51,789 bases of DNA from Antribacter soli (GTDB taxonomy: Bacteria; Actinomycetota; Actinomycetes; Actinomycetales; Cellulomonadaceae), in NCBI RefSeq assembly GCF_021568775.1, contig NZ_JAKGSG010000052.1, positions 1 through 51,789 of the forward strand. Direction: 5' to 3'. Position numbers and translations under genes: made by a program. The notes under the pieces are model-generated. The model was not told where the DNA came from, did no database searches, and worked only from the letters and a program-made list of their open reading frames with translations. Numbering within the stretch: position 1 is the stretch's first letter; each line of letters begins with the position of its first letter. Below, one piece after another: positions 35,729-43,775 of the stretch.

Positions 35729-36604
35729 TCAGTGCGGTTCAGGCACCACCGGGGCCGCCACCGGGTTTCCGATCCCCACGCCCTCGACCGTCTTCCCGGA
35801 CGTCCGGGAGGAGAGCGTGAGGGAGAGCCGGTGTGCCAGCACGGACAGCAGCCAGTTGAGCACGATGAAGACGAGCGCGGCGACGGTGAGCGCCTGCAGC
35901 GGGTTCTGCTCGCCGGAGGCCAGGATCTGCGTGGCGCGGAGCAGCTCGGGGTACGCGATGAGCGTGCCCAGAGCGGAGTCCTTGAGGACGACCACCAGCT
36001 GGGAGATGACCGCGGGCAGCATCGCGACGAGCGCCTGGGGCAGCAGGACGGACCGGAGCGACTGCGCGCCCGTCAACCCGACCGCAAGCGCCGCCTCGCT
36101 CTGCCCGCGCGGCAGGTTGCGCACGCCGGACCGCACGAGCTCGGCGATGACGGACCCGTTGTACAGGACCAGGGCCACCACGACGGCTGCGTACGGCCGG
36201 TCGGGGACCCACGTCAGCTGGCGCGAGAAGAAGACCCACAGGAAGAACATCATGAGCAGCACCGGCACGGCGCGGAAGAACTCCACGACCACGCCGCTGA
36301 GCACGCGCACCAGCGGGTTGAGAGACAGCCGCCCCACCCCGAACAGGACACCGAAGGCGACGGCCCCGACCGTGGCGAACGCGGCGGCGCGCAGCGTGTT
36401 CTGCAGCCCAGGCAGGTAGTAGAACTGCCAGGCGCGACCGTCGAGCGCGGCGACCCAGAGCGCCGGGTCGAGCTGCCCCTGCTGCGCGAGCACGACCAGC
36501 ACGAACACGACGACGCCTGCCACGACGACTCCGCTGGCGACGTTTCCGAACATGACGAGCCGGCGACCGCGGGGGCCGGGGGAGTCGAACAGCACGGAGC
36601 TCAT
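35729..36604 (-). CDS. gluD: Glutamate-type ABC transporter permease GluD
   Basis: This is the second permease of a polar amino acid importer. The 291-residue protein has five or so membrane segments. The HisM-type loop SGVRNLPRGQSEAALAVGLTGAQSLRSVLLPQAL is the EAA motif that contacts the ATPase. Its first 30 residues are cytosolic. The ATG at 36604 overlaps the gluC stop as ATGA, showing translational coupling. Order gluA-gluB-gluC-gluD is that of Corynebacterium and Streptomyces glutamate uptake systems. Substrate glutamate is inferred from that order; other acidic amino acids are possible. Confidence 0.92.
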   Translation of the reverse strand: MSSVLFDSPGPRGRRLVMFGNVASGVVVAGVVVFVLVVLAQQGQLDPALWVAALDGRAWQFYYLPGLQNTLRAAAFATVGAVAFGVLFGVGRLSLNPLVRVLSGVVVEFFRAVPVLLMMFFLWVFFSRQLTWVPDRPYAAVVVALVLYNGSVIAELVRSGVRNLPRGQSEAALAVGLTGAQSLRSVLLPQALVAMLPAVISQLVVVLKDSALGTLIAYPELLRATQILASGEQNPLQALTVAALVFIVLNWLLSVLAHRLSLTLSSRTSGKTVEGVGIGNPVAAPVVPEPH

Positions 36605-37296
36605 CGCTTCACCGCCAGTCGGTCGGAGAGCCAGGTGGTGACGACCCCGATGGGGATCACGAGCACGACGTAGCCCAGCGCGAAGATGAAGAAGATCAGG
36701 TACAGGTGGTCGGGTCGGAACTCGATCATCAGCCTCATCGTGGACGCGGTCTCCCAGGACACGGAGCCGGCGGCGGCGACCGTCGAGTTCTTCAGCAGCG
36801 CGATGAGCGTGTTGCCGAGCGGTGCGATCGACCCCCGGAACGCCTGCGGCAGGATGACGAGCCGTGCGGCAGCGAGGAACGGCAGCCCGATCGCGCGCGC
36901 GGCCTCCGCCTGTCCCACTGGCACGGTGTTCACGCCGGAGCGGATCGCCTCGCACACGAACGCCGCGTGGTAGATCGCCAGGCCGATGACCGCGAGACGG
37001 AAGAAGTTGTCGTTGAAGCCCGGTGCCAGCGTCACGGCGAACAGCGTCCACACGACGAGCACCATGAAGATGATGATGACCGTCAGCGGCGTGTTGCGGA
37101 TGACGTTCACGTACGCGGTGCCAGCGAACCGGAGGGACGCGATCGGCGAGATCCGCATGAGCGCCAGCACGGTCCCGAGCGCGAGTGCGATGAGGGCGGC
37201 CCAGAACGTCAGCTGGATGTTCGTCCAGAACGCGCCCACGACGTTGAAGCGCTCAAACAGCTCGCCGAGTTCGGCGAAGTAGTCGTCCACTGTCAC
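36601..37296 (-). CDS. gluC: Glutamate-type ABC transporter permease GluC
   Basis: This is the first permease of the importer. The 231-residue membrane protein has TPLTVIIIFMVLVVW in an early helix. The EAA loop reads SGVNTVPVGQAEAARAIGLPFLAAARLVILPQA. The GTG start at 37296 precedes TVDDYFAELGELFERFNV. It is separated from gluB by about 105 bases that contain a 15-bp hairpin, and overlaps gluD. Confidence 0.93.
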   Translation of the reverse strand: MTVDDYFAELGELFERFNVVGAFWTNIQLTFWAALIALALGTVLALMRISPIASLRFAGTAYVNVIRNTPLTVIIIFMVLVVWTLFAVTLAPGFNDNFFRLAVIGLAIYHAAFVCEAIRSGVNTVPVGQAEAARAIGLPFLAAARLVILPQAFRGSIAPLGNTLIALLKNSTVAAAGSVSWETASTMRLMIEFRPDHLYLIFFIFALGYVVLVIPIGVVTTWLSDRLAVKR

Positions 37297-37345
37297 CTTC
37301 CGAGGAATCGTTGCGTCAGGTGCCCGACGCTGCTGCGGCGACGCA

Positions 37346-37379
37346 GGACTGGTCGCCTCCCTCCGGAGGCGACCAGTCC
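37346..37379. terminator. Intercistronic hairpin between gluB and gluC
   Basis: GGACTGGTCGCCTCC (37346-37360) pairs perfectly with GGAGGCGACCAGTCC (37365-37379) around a CTCC loop. Flanking GCCCGA/TCGGGC can extend it. It lies 22 bases after the gluB stop. It probably lets the binding protein be made in excess over the permeases by partial termination or mRNA protection. Confidence 0.85.
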
Positions 37380-37401
37380 GGCATCGGGCCGAGTGGCGAC
37401 G

Positions 37402-38256
37402 TCAGGCGCAGGGCGCCGGCGTCGGCGGGTTCAGCTCCGCGTTCGGGGTGTAGCCCGTGCCTTCGGTGTTCTTGGCGACGAGCTCCTCCCAGGTACCGTC
37501 CTCGATCATCTCGGTGATCGCGGCGTTGATGTCCTCGCAGAGCTCGCTGCCCTTGGGCAGGCCCACGCCGTAGTTCTCCTCGGAGAACGGGGCGCCGACG
37601 ACCTTGAACTTCCCGGCGTTCGCCTCGGTGGCCGCGAGGCCGGCGAGGATGATGTCGTCCGTGGTGACGGCGTCGACCTGGCCCGCGCCGAGGGCCGTCA
37701 CACACTCGGCGTAGCCGGGGCGCTCGAGGAGGTTCACGCCGGTGGCGTAGTTGTCCTTGATCTTCTGTGCGGACGTCGAGCCGGTGACGGAGCAGAGGTT
37801 CTTGCCCTCGAGCGTCTCAGGACCCGTGATGTCCGTGTTGTCCTCGGCGACGAGGAGGTCCTGGCCGGCGACGAAGTACGGGCCCGCGAAGTCGATGACC
37901 TCCTTGCGCGCGTCCGTGATGGAGTACGTCGCGAAGATCATGTCGACGTCGCCGTTCTGCAGCATCGTCTCGCGGTTCGCGGAGATCGACTCGACGAACT
38001 CGATCTGGTCGGCCGAGTAGCCGAGCTTGTCGGCGACGTAGGTCGCCACGTCGACGTCGAAGCCCGTGAAGGTGTCGGCGTCCTGGTAACCGAGTCCCGG
38101 CTGGTCGTACTTGATGCCGATCCGGATGGTCCCGCCGCCCTCGGCGGTGGTCGCACCCTCGGTGGGCTCCTCGCCGACCTCACCGCCGCCACATGCGGAC
38201 AGCGAGAGCGCGGCAGCCGCGGCCACGGCCATCAGCCGGATGGTGTGCTTGCGCAT
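37402..38256 (-). CDS. gluB: Glutamate-binding lipoprotein GluB
   Basis: This is the extracytoplasmic solute-binding protein of the importer. The 284-residue protein has a lipoprotein signal with a twin-basic start and LSLSAC (Cys22 lipidated). A Gly/Glu/Thr linker follows. The SBP_bac_3 domain begins TIRIGIKYDQPGLGYQDADTFTGFDVDVATYVADKLG. The ATG at 38256 has AAGGGG upstream; an in-frame start at 38277 would put charged residues before the signal. Confidence 0.94.
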   Translation of the reverse strand: MRKHTIRLMAVAAAAALSLSACGGGEVGEEPTEGATTAEGGGTIRIGIKYDQPGLGYQDADTFTGFDVDVATYVADKLGYSADQIEFVESISANRETMLQNGDVDMIFATYSITDARKEVIDFAGPYFVAGQDLLVAEDNTDITGPETLEGKNLCSVTGSTSAQKIKDNYATGVNLLERPGYAECVTALGAGQVDAVTTDDIILAGLAATEANAGKFKVVGAPFSEENYGVGLPKGSELCEDINAAITEMIEDGTWEELVAKNTEGTGYTPNAELNPPTPAPCA

Positions 38257-38298
38257 GGTTCCCCTTCGTTGTTCCAACAGATGATTCAGTGGGTCGGG

Positions 38299-39123
38299 TC
38301 AGTGAGGCAGGATCTTCGACAGGAAGTCGCGTGCCCGATCCGACTTCGGGGCGGTGAAGAACTCCTCGGGGGGAGCCTCCTCGACGATCTGCCCGTCGGC
38401 CATGAAGACGACGCGGTCGGCCGCCTTGCGGGCGAAGCCCATCTCGTGGGTCACGACGATCATCGTCATGCCCTCACGGGCGAGCGCCACCATGGCGTCG
38501 AGCACCTCGTTGACCATCTCGGGGTCGAGGGCCGACGTCGGCTCGTCGAACAGCATGACCTTGGGCTGCATCGCCAGGGCGCGGGCGATCGCGACGCGCT
38601 GCTGCTGGCCGCCCGAGAGCTGCGCCGGCATCTTGTTCGCCTGGTTGGCCACGCCCACGCGGTCGAGCAGGGCCCTCGCCTGGTCCGCCGCGGCCTTCTT
38701 CGGCGTGCCGCGTGCCTTGCGCGGCCCGAGCGTGACGTTGTCCAGCACCGTCTTGTGCGCGAACAGGTTGAACGACTGGAACACCATCCCGACGTCCGCC
38801 CGCAGCCGGGCAAGCGCGCGCCCCTCCTCGGGCAGCTTCTGCCCGTCGATCGCGATGGTGCCGGTGTCGATCGTCTCCAGCCGGTTGATCGCACGGCACA
38901 GCGTCGACTTGCCCGAGCCGGAGGGGCCGATCACGACCAGCACCTCGCCCTTGCGGACGGTCAGGTTGATGTCCTTCAGCACGTGCAGCGCACCGAAGTG
39001 CTTGTTCACTCCCTCGAGCTCCACCAGCGGCTCGCCCGTCGCGCGGTCCGTGGTCGCGGTGCCCGACGTCGGCCGGGGCGCGCTCGAAGCCACAGGTTCG
39101 TCCGTGATCGCCTCGTGGTCCAT
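38299..39123 (-). CDS. gluA: Glutamate-type ABC transporter ATP-binding protein GluA
   Basis: This is the ATPase of the importer. The 274-residue protein has Walker [10 protein letters not shown] near residue 70 and Q-loop VFQSFNLF. The ABC signature is LSGGQQQR, Walker B is [13 protein letters not shown], and the switch histidine is in VVTHEMGFA. The first 30 residues are a non-conserved extension. It is the first gene of the operon. TAGGTT (39135-39130, minus) is six bases before the ATG, suggesting a leaderless transcript. Confidence 0.95.
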   Translation of the reverse strand: MDHEAITDEPVASSAPRPTSGTATTDRATGEPLVELEGVNKHFGALHVLKDINLTVRKGEVLVVIGPSGSGKSTLCRAINRLETIDTGTIAIDGQKLPEEGRALARLRADVGMVFQSFNLFAHKTVLDNVTLGPRKARGTPKKAAADQARALLDRVGVANQANKMPAQLSGGQQQRVAIARALAMQPKVMLFDEPTSALDPEMVNEVLDAMVALAREGMTMIVVTHEMGFARKAADRVVFMADGQIVEEAPPEEFFTAPKSDRARDFLSKILPH

Positions 39124-39270
39124 CCCTCGAACCTAACGAGCGGATGTTTCGAGGGCCAACGAGACAGGTCATCCCTTGACAACGGTTCGGTAACAGATGC
39201 CTGGTATGGGGGTTTGTGGGGTCTTCGCCCCAGCCCCGGCCGCGTTGCCAGCGTCTCACCGGTCGGACCG

Positions 39271-39276
39271 TAGAAT
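39271..39276 (+). promoter_or_regulatory. -10 box of leaderless miaB
   Basis: TAGAAT, seven bases before the ATG at 39284. Confidence 0.65.
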
Positions 39277-39283
39277 TGCTCCG

Positions 39284-41041
39284 ATGTCCGCTCCCACGCT
39301 CTCCCAGACCACGCCCCCGGACGCGGCGACGATCGCGTCCGCGGGCGCCGACGTGCACGCCGAGGCGCAGCGCACCTACATGCTGCGCACGCTGGGCTGC
39401 CAGATGAACGTGCACGACTCCGAGCACATGGCCGGCATGCTCGAGCAGGCCGGCTACGCCCCCGCGTCCAAGGAGGACGAGGCGAGCAGCAGCGCTGACG
39501 TCGTGGTGATCAACACGTGCGCGGTGCGTGAGAACGCGGCCAACCGCCTGTACGGCAACCTGGGCCAGCTCGCGAGCATCAAGGCGCGGCGCCCGGGCAT
39601 GCAGATCGCGGTGGGCGGGTGCCTGGCGCAGAAGGACCGCGGCGACATCGTGGCCAAGGCGCCGTGGGTCGACGTCGTGTTCGGCACGCACAACCTCGAC
39701 GCCCTGCCGGTCCTGCTGGAGCGCGCCCGGCACAACGAGGCGGCCCAGGTGGAGATCGCCGAGTCGCTGCAGGTCTTCCCGTCGACGCTGCCCACCAAGC
39801 GCGAGAGCGTCTACGCCGGCTGGGTCAGCATCAGCGTGGGCTGCAACAACACGTGCACCTTCTGCATCGTGCCGCACCTGCGCGGCAAGGAGCGCGACCG
39901 CAGGCCGGGCGAGATCCTCGCCGAGGTGGAGGCGCTCGTCGCCGCGGGTGCCATCGAGGTGACGCTCCTCGGCCAGAACGTGAACAGCTACGGCGTCGAG
40001 TTCGGCGACCGCGGCGCTTTCGCCAAGCTCCTGCGCGCGTGCGGGCAGATCGCGGGCCTGGAGCGGGTGCGCTTCACGTCACCGCACCCGGCGGCTTTCA
40101 CCGACGACGTCATCGCCGCCATGGCCGAGACCCCCAACGTGATGCCGCAGCTCCACATGCCGCTGCAGTCCGGTTCCGACCGCGTCCTGCGCGCGATGCG
40201 CCGCTCCTACCGCTCCGAGAAGTTCCTCGGCATCCTCGATCGCGTCCGCGCCGCCATGCCGGACGCCGCGATCACCACCGACATCATCGTCGGCTTCCCG
40301 GGCGAGACCGAGGAGGACTTCCTCGAGACGATGCGGGTCGTGGAGGCGTCGCGGTTCTCGTCGGCGTTCATCTTCCAGTACTCGCCGCGCCCCGGAACCC
40401 CCGCCGCCACCATGGAGGGGCAGCTCCCCAAGGAGGTCGTGCAGGAGCGGTTCGAGCGCCTCCTCGCCCTCCAGGAGCGCATCTCGGGGGAGGAGTCCGA
40501 CGCGCAGGTCGGACGTACGCTCGAGGTGCTCGTCGCCGAGGGCGTCGGCAAGAAGGACGGCGCCAAGCACCGCCTCTCGGGCCGCGCGGCGGACAACAGG
40601 CTCGTCCACTTCGCGGTGCCGGCACTGGCCGATCCTCGGGGTCCCCGCGAAGTACCGCAGCGCAGCGAGGACACTTCGTGGGGTGAGGGCGTCGGCCGCT
40701 CGCCCCTCGCAGGCGACCTCGCCCAGAGCGCGGGGCCGGCCGGGGCGGGGCTGCCCGAGCAGCCCGTGTCGTTGGACGACCCGCGCCTCGCCGCCGTCGT
40801 CGACCCGCGCCTTCCGCGTCCGGGCGACGTCGTGTCGGTCACCGTGACCCAGGCCGCGCCGCACCACCTGATCTCCGACTCCGCGCTGACCGGCGGCTTC
40901 GCCGTGCGCCGCACCCGGTCCGGCGACGCGTGGGCCGCGCGGGAGAAGGCGCGGCTCGGCGGGGGAGAGGACGAGCACTCCCACGGCACACCGGCACCGT
41001 CGGGCCCGGTCTCGCTGGGCCTGCCGACGCTGCGGCGCTGA
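39284..41041 (+). CDS. miaB: tRNA-2-methylthio-N6-dimethylallyladenosine synthase MiaB
   Basis: MiaB adds the methylthio group to i6A37 of tRNA after MiaA. The N-terminal UPF0004 domain shows the three cluster cysteines in [15 protein letters not shown] and VGGCLAQ. The radical SAM motif is Cys187-x3-Cys191-x2-Cys194. The C-terminal TRAM domain is split. [14 protein letters not shown] is followed by about 55 foreign residues, including a 23-residue dispersed repeat (452-474). The domain resumes at [21 protein letters not shown]. At 585 residues it is about 80-100 longer than usual. TAGAAT (39271-39276) lies seven bases before the ATG, indicating a leaderless mRNA. Confidence 0.95.
   Translation: MSAPTLSQTTPPDAATIASAGADVHAEAQRTYMLRTLGCQMNVHDSEHMAGMLEQAGYAPASKEDEASSSADVVVINTCAVRENAANRLYGNLGQLASIKARRPGMQIAVGGCLAQKDRGDIVAKAPWVDVVFGTHNLDALPVLLERARHNEAAQVEIAESLQVFPSTLPTKRESVYAGWVSISVGCNNTCTFCIVPHLRGKERDRRPGEILAEVEALVAAGAIEVTLLGQNVNSYGVEFGDRGAFAKLLRACGQIAGLERVRFTSPHPAAFTDDVIAAMAETPNVMPQLHMPLQSGSDRVLRAMRRSYRSEKFLGILDRVRAAMPDAAITTDIIVGFPGETEEDFLETMRVVEASRFSSAFIFQYSPRPGTPAATMEGQLPKEVVQERFERLLALQERISGEESDAQVGRTLEVLVAEGVGKKDGAKHRLSGRAADNRLVHFAVPALADPRGPREVPQRSEDTSWGEGVGRSPLAGDLAQSAGPAGAGLPEQPVSLDDPRLAAVVDPRLPRPGDVVSVTVTQAAPHHLISDSALTGGFAVRRTRSGDAWAAREKARLGGGEDEHSHGTPAPSGPVSLGLPTLRR
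40637..40705 (+). repeat. Coding-compatible dispersed repeat, copy A (in miaB)
   Basis: These 69 bases match 43244-43312 at 60 positions without gaps, and both are read in the same frame. The 23 encoded residues begin [14 protein letters not shown]. Inside, CGAAGT (40648-40653) pairs with ACTTCG (40673-40678), extendable to 11 pairs. Because it interrupts the TRAM domain in a loop, it looks inserted. Confidence 0.88.
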
Positions 41042-41077
41042 CGCAGGGCGGGCCTCAGCGGCCCGGCGTGCCCTGCG
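41042..41077. terminator. Terminator after miaB
   Basis: CGCAGGGC (41042-41049) pairs with GCCCTGCG (41070-41077), with GGCC/GGCC able to pair inside. It begins directly after the miaB stop codon. Confidence 0.7.
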
Positions 41078-41175
41078 CCAGGTAGCGGGCTCGGGCCTAC
41101 TGCAGAGAGTGACGATCGAAGGCCGAGAGTGATGCGACCGGGTCGGGCATCCTTCGATGGTGTCCACCACGCTGA

Positions 41176-41194
41176 CGTCGTCTCGAGGACGACG
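41176..41194. terminator. Hairpin downstream of the 2TM gene (minus strand)
   Basis: CGTCGTC (41176-41182) and GACGACG (41188-41194) form a short stem beyond the 3' end of the minus-strand gene. Another inverted repeat, ATCGAAGG/CCTTCGAT, lies at 41115-41122 and 41151-41158. Together they fill the convergent spacer. Confidence 0.45.
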
Positions 41195-41205
41195 ACGGCC
41201 GTCGC

Positions 41206-41439
41206 TCAGGGGCGCGTGGCCGACATCCGGGAGTAGCGCGCCCACTGGCGGATCGTCGTGATGACGAACCAGATCCCGAGACCGGCCAGCGGGTAGACGA
41301 GGAACCAGGGGAACGGATCACCCTCGACGAAGCTCTTGGATCGCGAGCCCTCGATGTGGTTGACCTGAGCGTTCCACCAGCCGAACCACGTGAAGGCCGT
41401 CGCGTGCAGGCCGTCCCACTCGTCGCGGAACTGGTCACC
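41206..41439 (-). CDS. 2TM-domain-like small membrane protein, start uncertain
   Basis: The frame ending at the TGA 41208-41206 reads DQFRDEWDGLHATAFTWFGWWNAQVNHIEG, and later GDPFPWFLVYPLAGLGIWFVITTIRQWARYSRM. This resembles the 2TM domain, in which two hydrophobic helices flank a polar turn. No start codon is present in this frame near the 5' end. A GTG at 41438 preceded by AGGGGGG, and by TAGGGT at 41482-41477, is positioned as the start but is one frame off. A one- or two-base sequence error just after the GTG would reconcile them. About 77 residues are visible. It is convergent with miaB. Confidence 0.6.
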   Translation of the reverse strand, partial: GDQFRDEWDGLHATAFTWFGWWNAQVNHIEGSRSKSFVEGDPFPWFLVYPLAGLGIWFVITTIRQWARYSRMSATRP

Positions 41440-41548
41440 GTTCCCCCCTGCGTTCGCCCGCGGCCGTCTCGCCCAGACCCTAGGTGAACGAGGCGATGGG
41501 GACGTCTCCCCTATGGGGTCCTCACGGGCGCCGGCAGTTCGTGGGGTT

Positions 41549-42256
41549 CTACTTCGCGCCGTCCGCCGGGTCCGGCTCGTCGTCCTCGTGGCCGGCCGAC
41601 TCGCCGCGCGCGCCGTCTCCGGGGGTCGGGTCGCCGAGGATGTCGTCCCCGGGCCGGTCGTCCGTCACGGGCTGGCCCGGGTCCTCGTCCGGGTCGTCGG
41701 GGTCGTGCTCCGCGTGCCCGTCGGGCGGGGCGAGCGACGCCACCGTCGAGAAGAACTGGCTGGCCGTCACGAGCCCGCACGAGACGGTCTGTGCCAGCTG
41801 GTCCTCGGTCGCCCCGTGCTCGAAGTCCACCGACACCTCGGCGTACAGCGCGAGCCCGGACGCCTCCTCGCGCGTGTACACCTTGGGCCAGATGCGCTCG
41901 CGGTTCCAGTCGTTCGCGGCCTGCAGCACGGCGAGCCGCGAGCCGGGCGGCAGGGTGCCCGCCCAGCGTCCGCGCACCTGCAGGATCTCGTCGTGCTCGC
42001 CGAGCAGGAGGAACCAGAACCGGTTGCCGTCCCAGGTGCCGGTGACGTCGCCGTCGTCGTCGATGCGGAAGCGGTAGCCGCGCCGCGCGAGGTCGTCGCC
42101 GATGCGCTGCGTCGACAGCGGCCGTGGCCGCTCGATGTCGGCCCCGGTGAGGGTGCGGGTGCGGCCCCCGGGCACGGTCCGGACCGGCAGCCGCGGGTTG
42201 AGCAGGCGGGCGAGCCAGCCGCCGCGCCCAGGGCCGCGGTTCCAGGCGGGGCTCAC
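41549..42256 (-). CDS. YbjN domain protein
   Basis: The 235-residue protein has a basic N-terminal 40 residues. A YbjN domain follows (RIGDDLARRGYRFRIDDDGDVTGTWDGNRFWFLLLGEHDEILQVRGRW ... NDWNRERIWPKVYTREEASGLALYAEVSVDFEHGATEDQL). A very acidic C-terminal tail of about 50 residues ends it. YbjN proteins resemble type III secretion chaperones in fold; their role in actinobacteria is unclear. The GTG start overlaps the stop of its paralogue as GTGA, so the two are coupled. Confidence 0.88.
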   Translation of the reverse strand: MSPAWNRGPGRGGWLARLLNPRLPVRTVPGGRTRTLTGADIERPRPLSTQRIGDDLARRGYRFRIDDDGDVTGTWDGNRFWFLLLGEHDEILQVRGRWAGTLPPGSRLAVLQAANDWNRERIWPKVYTREEASGLALYAEVSVDFEHGATEDQLAQTVSCGLVTASQFFSTVASLAPPDGHAEHDPDDPDEDPGQPVTDDRPGDDILGDPTPGDGARGESAGHEDDEPDPADGAK

Positions 42257-42858
42257 GGGGCGCTCCGCAGGGGATCGGGGTACGTCTCGTCCAGGTGCTC
42301 GAAGAACATCGAGCCGGTCGTCAGCCCGCACTGCAGGAGCTGGTCGAGCTGGTCGTCGGTGACGCCGTGCTCGAGGTCGACCGTGACCTCCGTGTAGACG
42401 AGGACGGCGCCGTTGTCCCTGACGCGCACGTACGTCTTGGGCCAGATGCGCTCGGCGTTCCACTCGTTGCACAGCTCGAGGACCTCCTCGAGCCGCTCGA
42501 TCGTGAGGTCGCGGTGCCACTGCCCGCGCACCTGCAGCACCTCGCTGCCGTCGCCCACGATGAGGAAGTAGAAGAGCCAGCCGTGCCACAGCCCGCCGAC
42601 GTCGCCCTCGGAGTCGACGAAGTAGCTGAACCCGTTCTCGGTGAGCCAGTCGACGACGCGGTCACGCGTCAGGGGAGCGGGGATCGTGGCGGGGTCGTCG
42701 AGGCCGCCGGTGAGCTCTCGCAGGAGCACCCCTTCGACCTGTGCCCGCAGCTCGTCGTCGGTCAGATCCTGGCGCGGTGTGCCGTGAGCTTGGGGGCCGC
42801 TGCGATCGCCATCGCCTGCCGAGGACCCATCCCGGCGGCGTGACCCGAAGAACCTCAC
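42253..42858 (-). CDS. YbjN domain protein, paralogue
   Basis: The 201-residue protein shares the YbjN block with its downstream neighbour: WLTENGFSYFVDSEGDVGGLWHGWLFYFLIVGDGSEVLQVRGQW ... NEWNAERIWPKTYVRVRDNGAVLVYTEVTVDLEHGVTDDQL. Shared NxWNxERIWPK and VDxEHG segments show tandem duplication. The N-terminal 35 residues are polar and non-conserved. TAGTGT (42870-42865, minus) lies six bases before the GTG, suggesting a leaderless operon mRNA. Confidence 0.88.
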   Translation of the reverse strand: MRFFGSRRRDGSSAGDGDRSGPQAHGTPRQDLTDDELRAQVEGVLLRELTGGLDDPATIPAPLTRDRVVDWLTENGFSYFVDSEGDVGGLWHGWLFYFLIVGDGSEVLQVRGQWHRDLTIERLEEVLELCNEWNAERIWPKTYVRVRDNGAVLVYTEVTVDLEHGVTDDQLDQLLQCGLTTGSMFFEHLDETYPDPLRSAP

Positions 42859-42864
42859 CCGCCC

Positions 42865-42870
42865 ACACTA
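42865..42870 (-). promoter_or_regulatory. -10 box of leaderless YbjN operon
   Basis: TAGTGT on the minus strand, six bases before the GTG at 42858. Confidence 0.6.
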
Positions 42871-42993
42871 CCCGGCGCCCGGGGCCGTGGCCTACGCCTC
42901 CGCTCCGGGCGAACGGGCGAACAATTCGTCCCGCCATGCCCTCCGACGGGCCGACGGCGACCGTTCGGGCGGCGACCCTCGAGGCTGACACGC

Positions 42994-42999
42994 TACGTT
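42994..42999 (+). promoter_or_regulatory. -10 box of leaderless LigB-like gene
   Basis: TACGTT, seven bases before the ATG at 43007. Confidence 0.6.
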
Positions 43000-43006
43000 G
43001 GGCCCG

Positions 43007-43690
43007 ATGTCCGTGCGCGCCGTGATCCTGCCCGCCACCCCACTGCTCGTGCCGGGTGTGGCCGGGATGGCGGACGTCCTCGACGACGTGCGCGACGCCG
43101 TCCGCGAGGCCCTCGCCGAGATCGTCATGGGCGGCCGGCGCCCGCTCGTCGTGGCGCACGGCGAGGCGCTGCGGCACGGCAGGATGCGTCCGTCCCTGGC
43201 GGCGGTGGGCGTCGCCGACACCTGGCTCCGCATACCCGACTTCCGGGGTCACCGCGAGGTACCGCAGCGAAGCGAGGACACCTCGGGGGGTGGGGGCGCC
43301 CGTCGCTCGCCCTGGGAGCCACACCTTCCGGTGGCGGGAGTGGGTGCCTCGGTCGCGCTGATGTGCCTCGCGGAGGTCCTCGGCGAGCAGGCCGGCGCGG
43401 TCGAGACCCTGGAGCTACCTCCCGCGTGGAGCGATCAGCCGGGCATCTCGGCCGGTGGCGAGTCGGAGGCCAGGGCGGCCGCCGTCGGACACCTGATGGC
43501 CGCGGACGGCCTGGTCGTCGCCGGGGGCGGCGTGCCGGGCGGGCTCCTCACGGACCCTGGCGCCCTGGCGCCGGGCGTGGCCGAGGCGCTCGCGGCCGTG
43601 GGCGCGGAGTGGACGCCGGAGGTGCGGGTCCTGCCGCAGTCGCACGACCACCTCCCGCCCGAGTACCGGGTGACCCTGCTGCGCGGCTGA
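43007..43690 (+). CDS. Class III extradiol dioxygenase-like protein (LigB-like)
   Basis: The 227-residue protein begins SVRAVILPATPLLVPGVAGMADVL. It matches the LigB-like family that lies between miaB and miaA in many actinobacteria. The LigB metal-binding histidines are not clearly kept, so enzymatic activity is doubtful and its function unknown. Residues 80-102 are encoded by copy B of the dispersed repeat also found in miaB, and appear inserted between VADTWLRIPD and the LPVAGVGASVALMCL helix. TACGTT (42994-42999) lies seven bases before the ATG. The stop codon lies within the first unit of another repeat family. Confidence 0.78.
   Translation: MSVRAVILPATPLLVPGVAGMADVLDDVRDAVREALAEIVMGGRRPLVVAHGEALRHGRMRPSLAAVGVADTWLRIPDFRGHREVPQRSEDTSGGGGARRSPWEPHLPVAGVGASVALMCLAEVLGEQAGAVETLELPPAWSDQPGISAGGESEARAAAVGHLMAADGLVVAGGGVPGGLLTDPGALAPGVAEALAAVGAEWTPEVRVLPQSHDHLPPEYRVTLLRG
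43244..43312 (+). repeat. Coding-compatible dispersed repeat, copy B (in LigB-like gene)
   Basis: Sixty of 69 bases equal copy A (40637-40705), and the reading frame is the same. Encoded residues begin [20 protein letters not shown] (43255-43260) pairs with ACCTCG (43280-43285). Relative to copy A the third position of the stem changed from A-T to G-C on both sides, keeping the pairing. Confidence 0.88.
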
Positions 43691-43775
43691 GCCGGAGGTG
43701 CAGCGCAGGGTGGGTCCGCAGCGGAGCAAGGATCCCGCCCGGAGCGGAACCGCAGGCTCAGCCGCGGCCAACTCG
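43685..43775. repeat. Dispersed repeat family 2, unit 1
   Basis: The unit is 91 bases and is followed directly by a 90-base copy. Together with the base before it, it is bounded by the inverted repeats CGGCTGAGCC (43684-43693) and GGCTCAGCCG (43755-43764). The core includes CCCGGAGCGGAACCG. It overlaps the last bases of the LigB-like gene. It resembles a small REP- or MITE-like element. Confidence 0.82.

Noticed and set aside
39170-39210. Sigma-70 promoter for miaB from TTGACA at 39176
   Set aside because: No -10 hexamer lies at a suitable distance (TATGGG is about 22 bases away), and TAGAAT at 39271 explains the start better.
41097-41438. 113-codon minus-strand open frame starting at the GTG 41438
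   Set aside because: Its sequence is Ser/Arg/Thr-rich nonsense, while another frame over the same bases gives a clear two-helix membrane protein. Only the start signals are credible.
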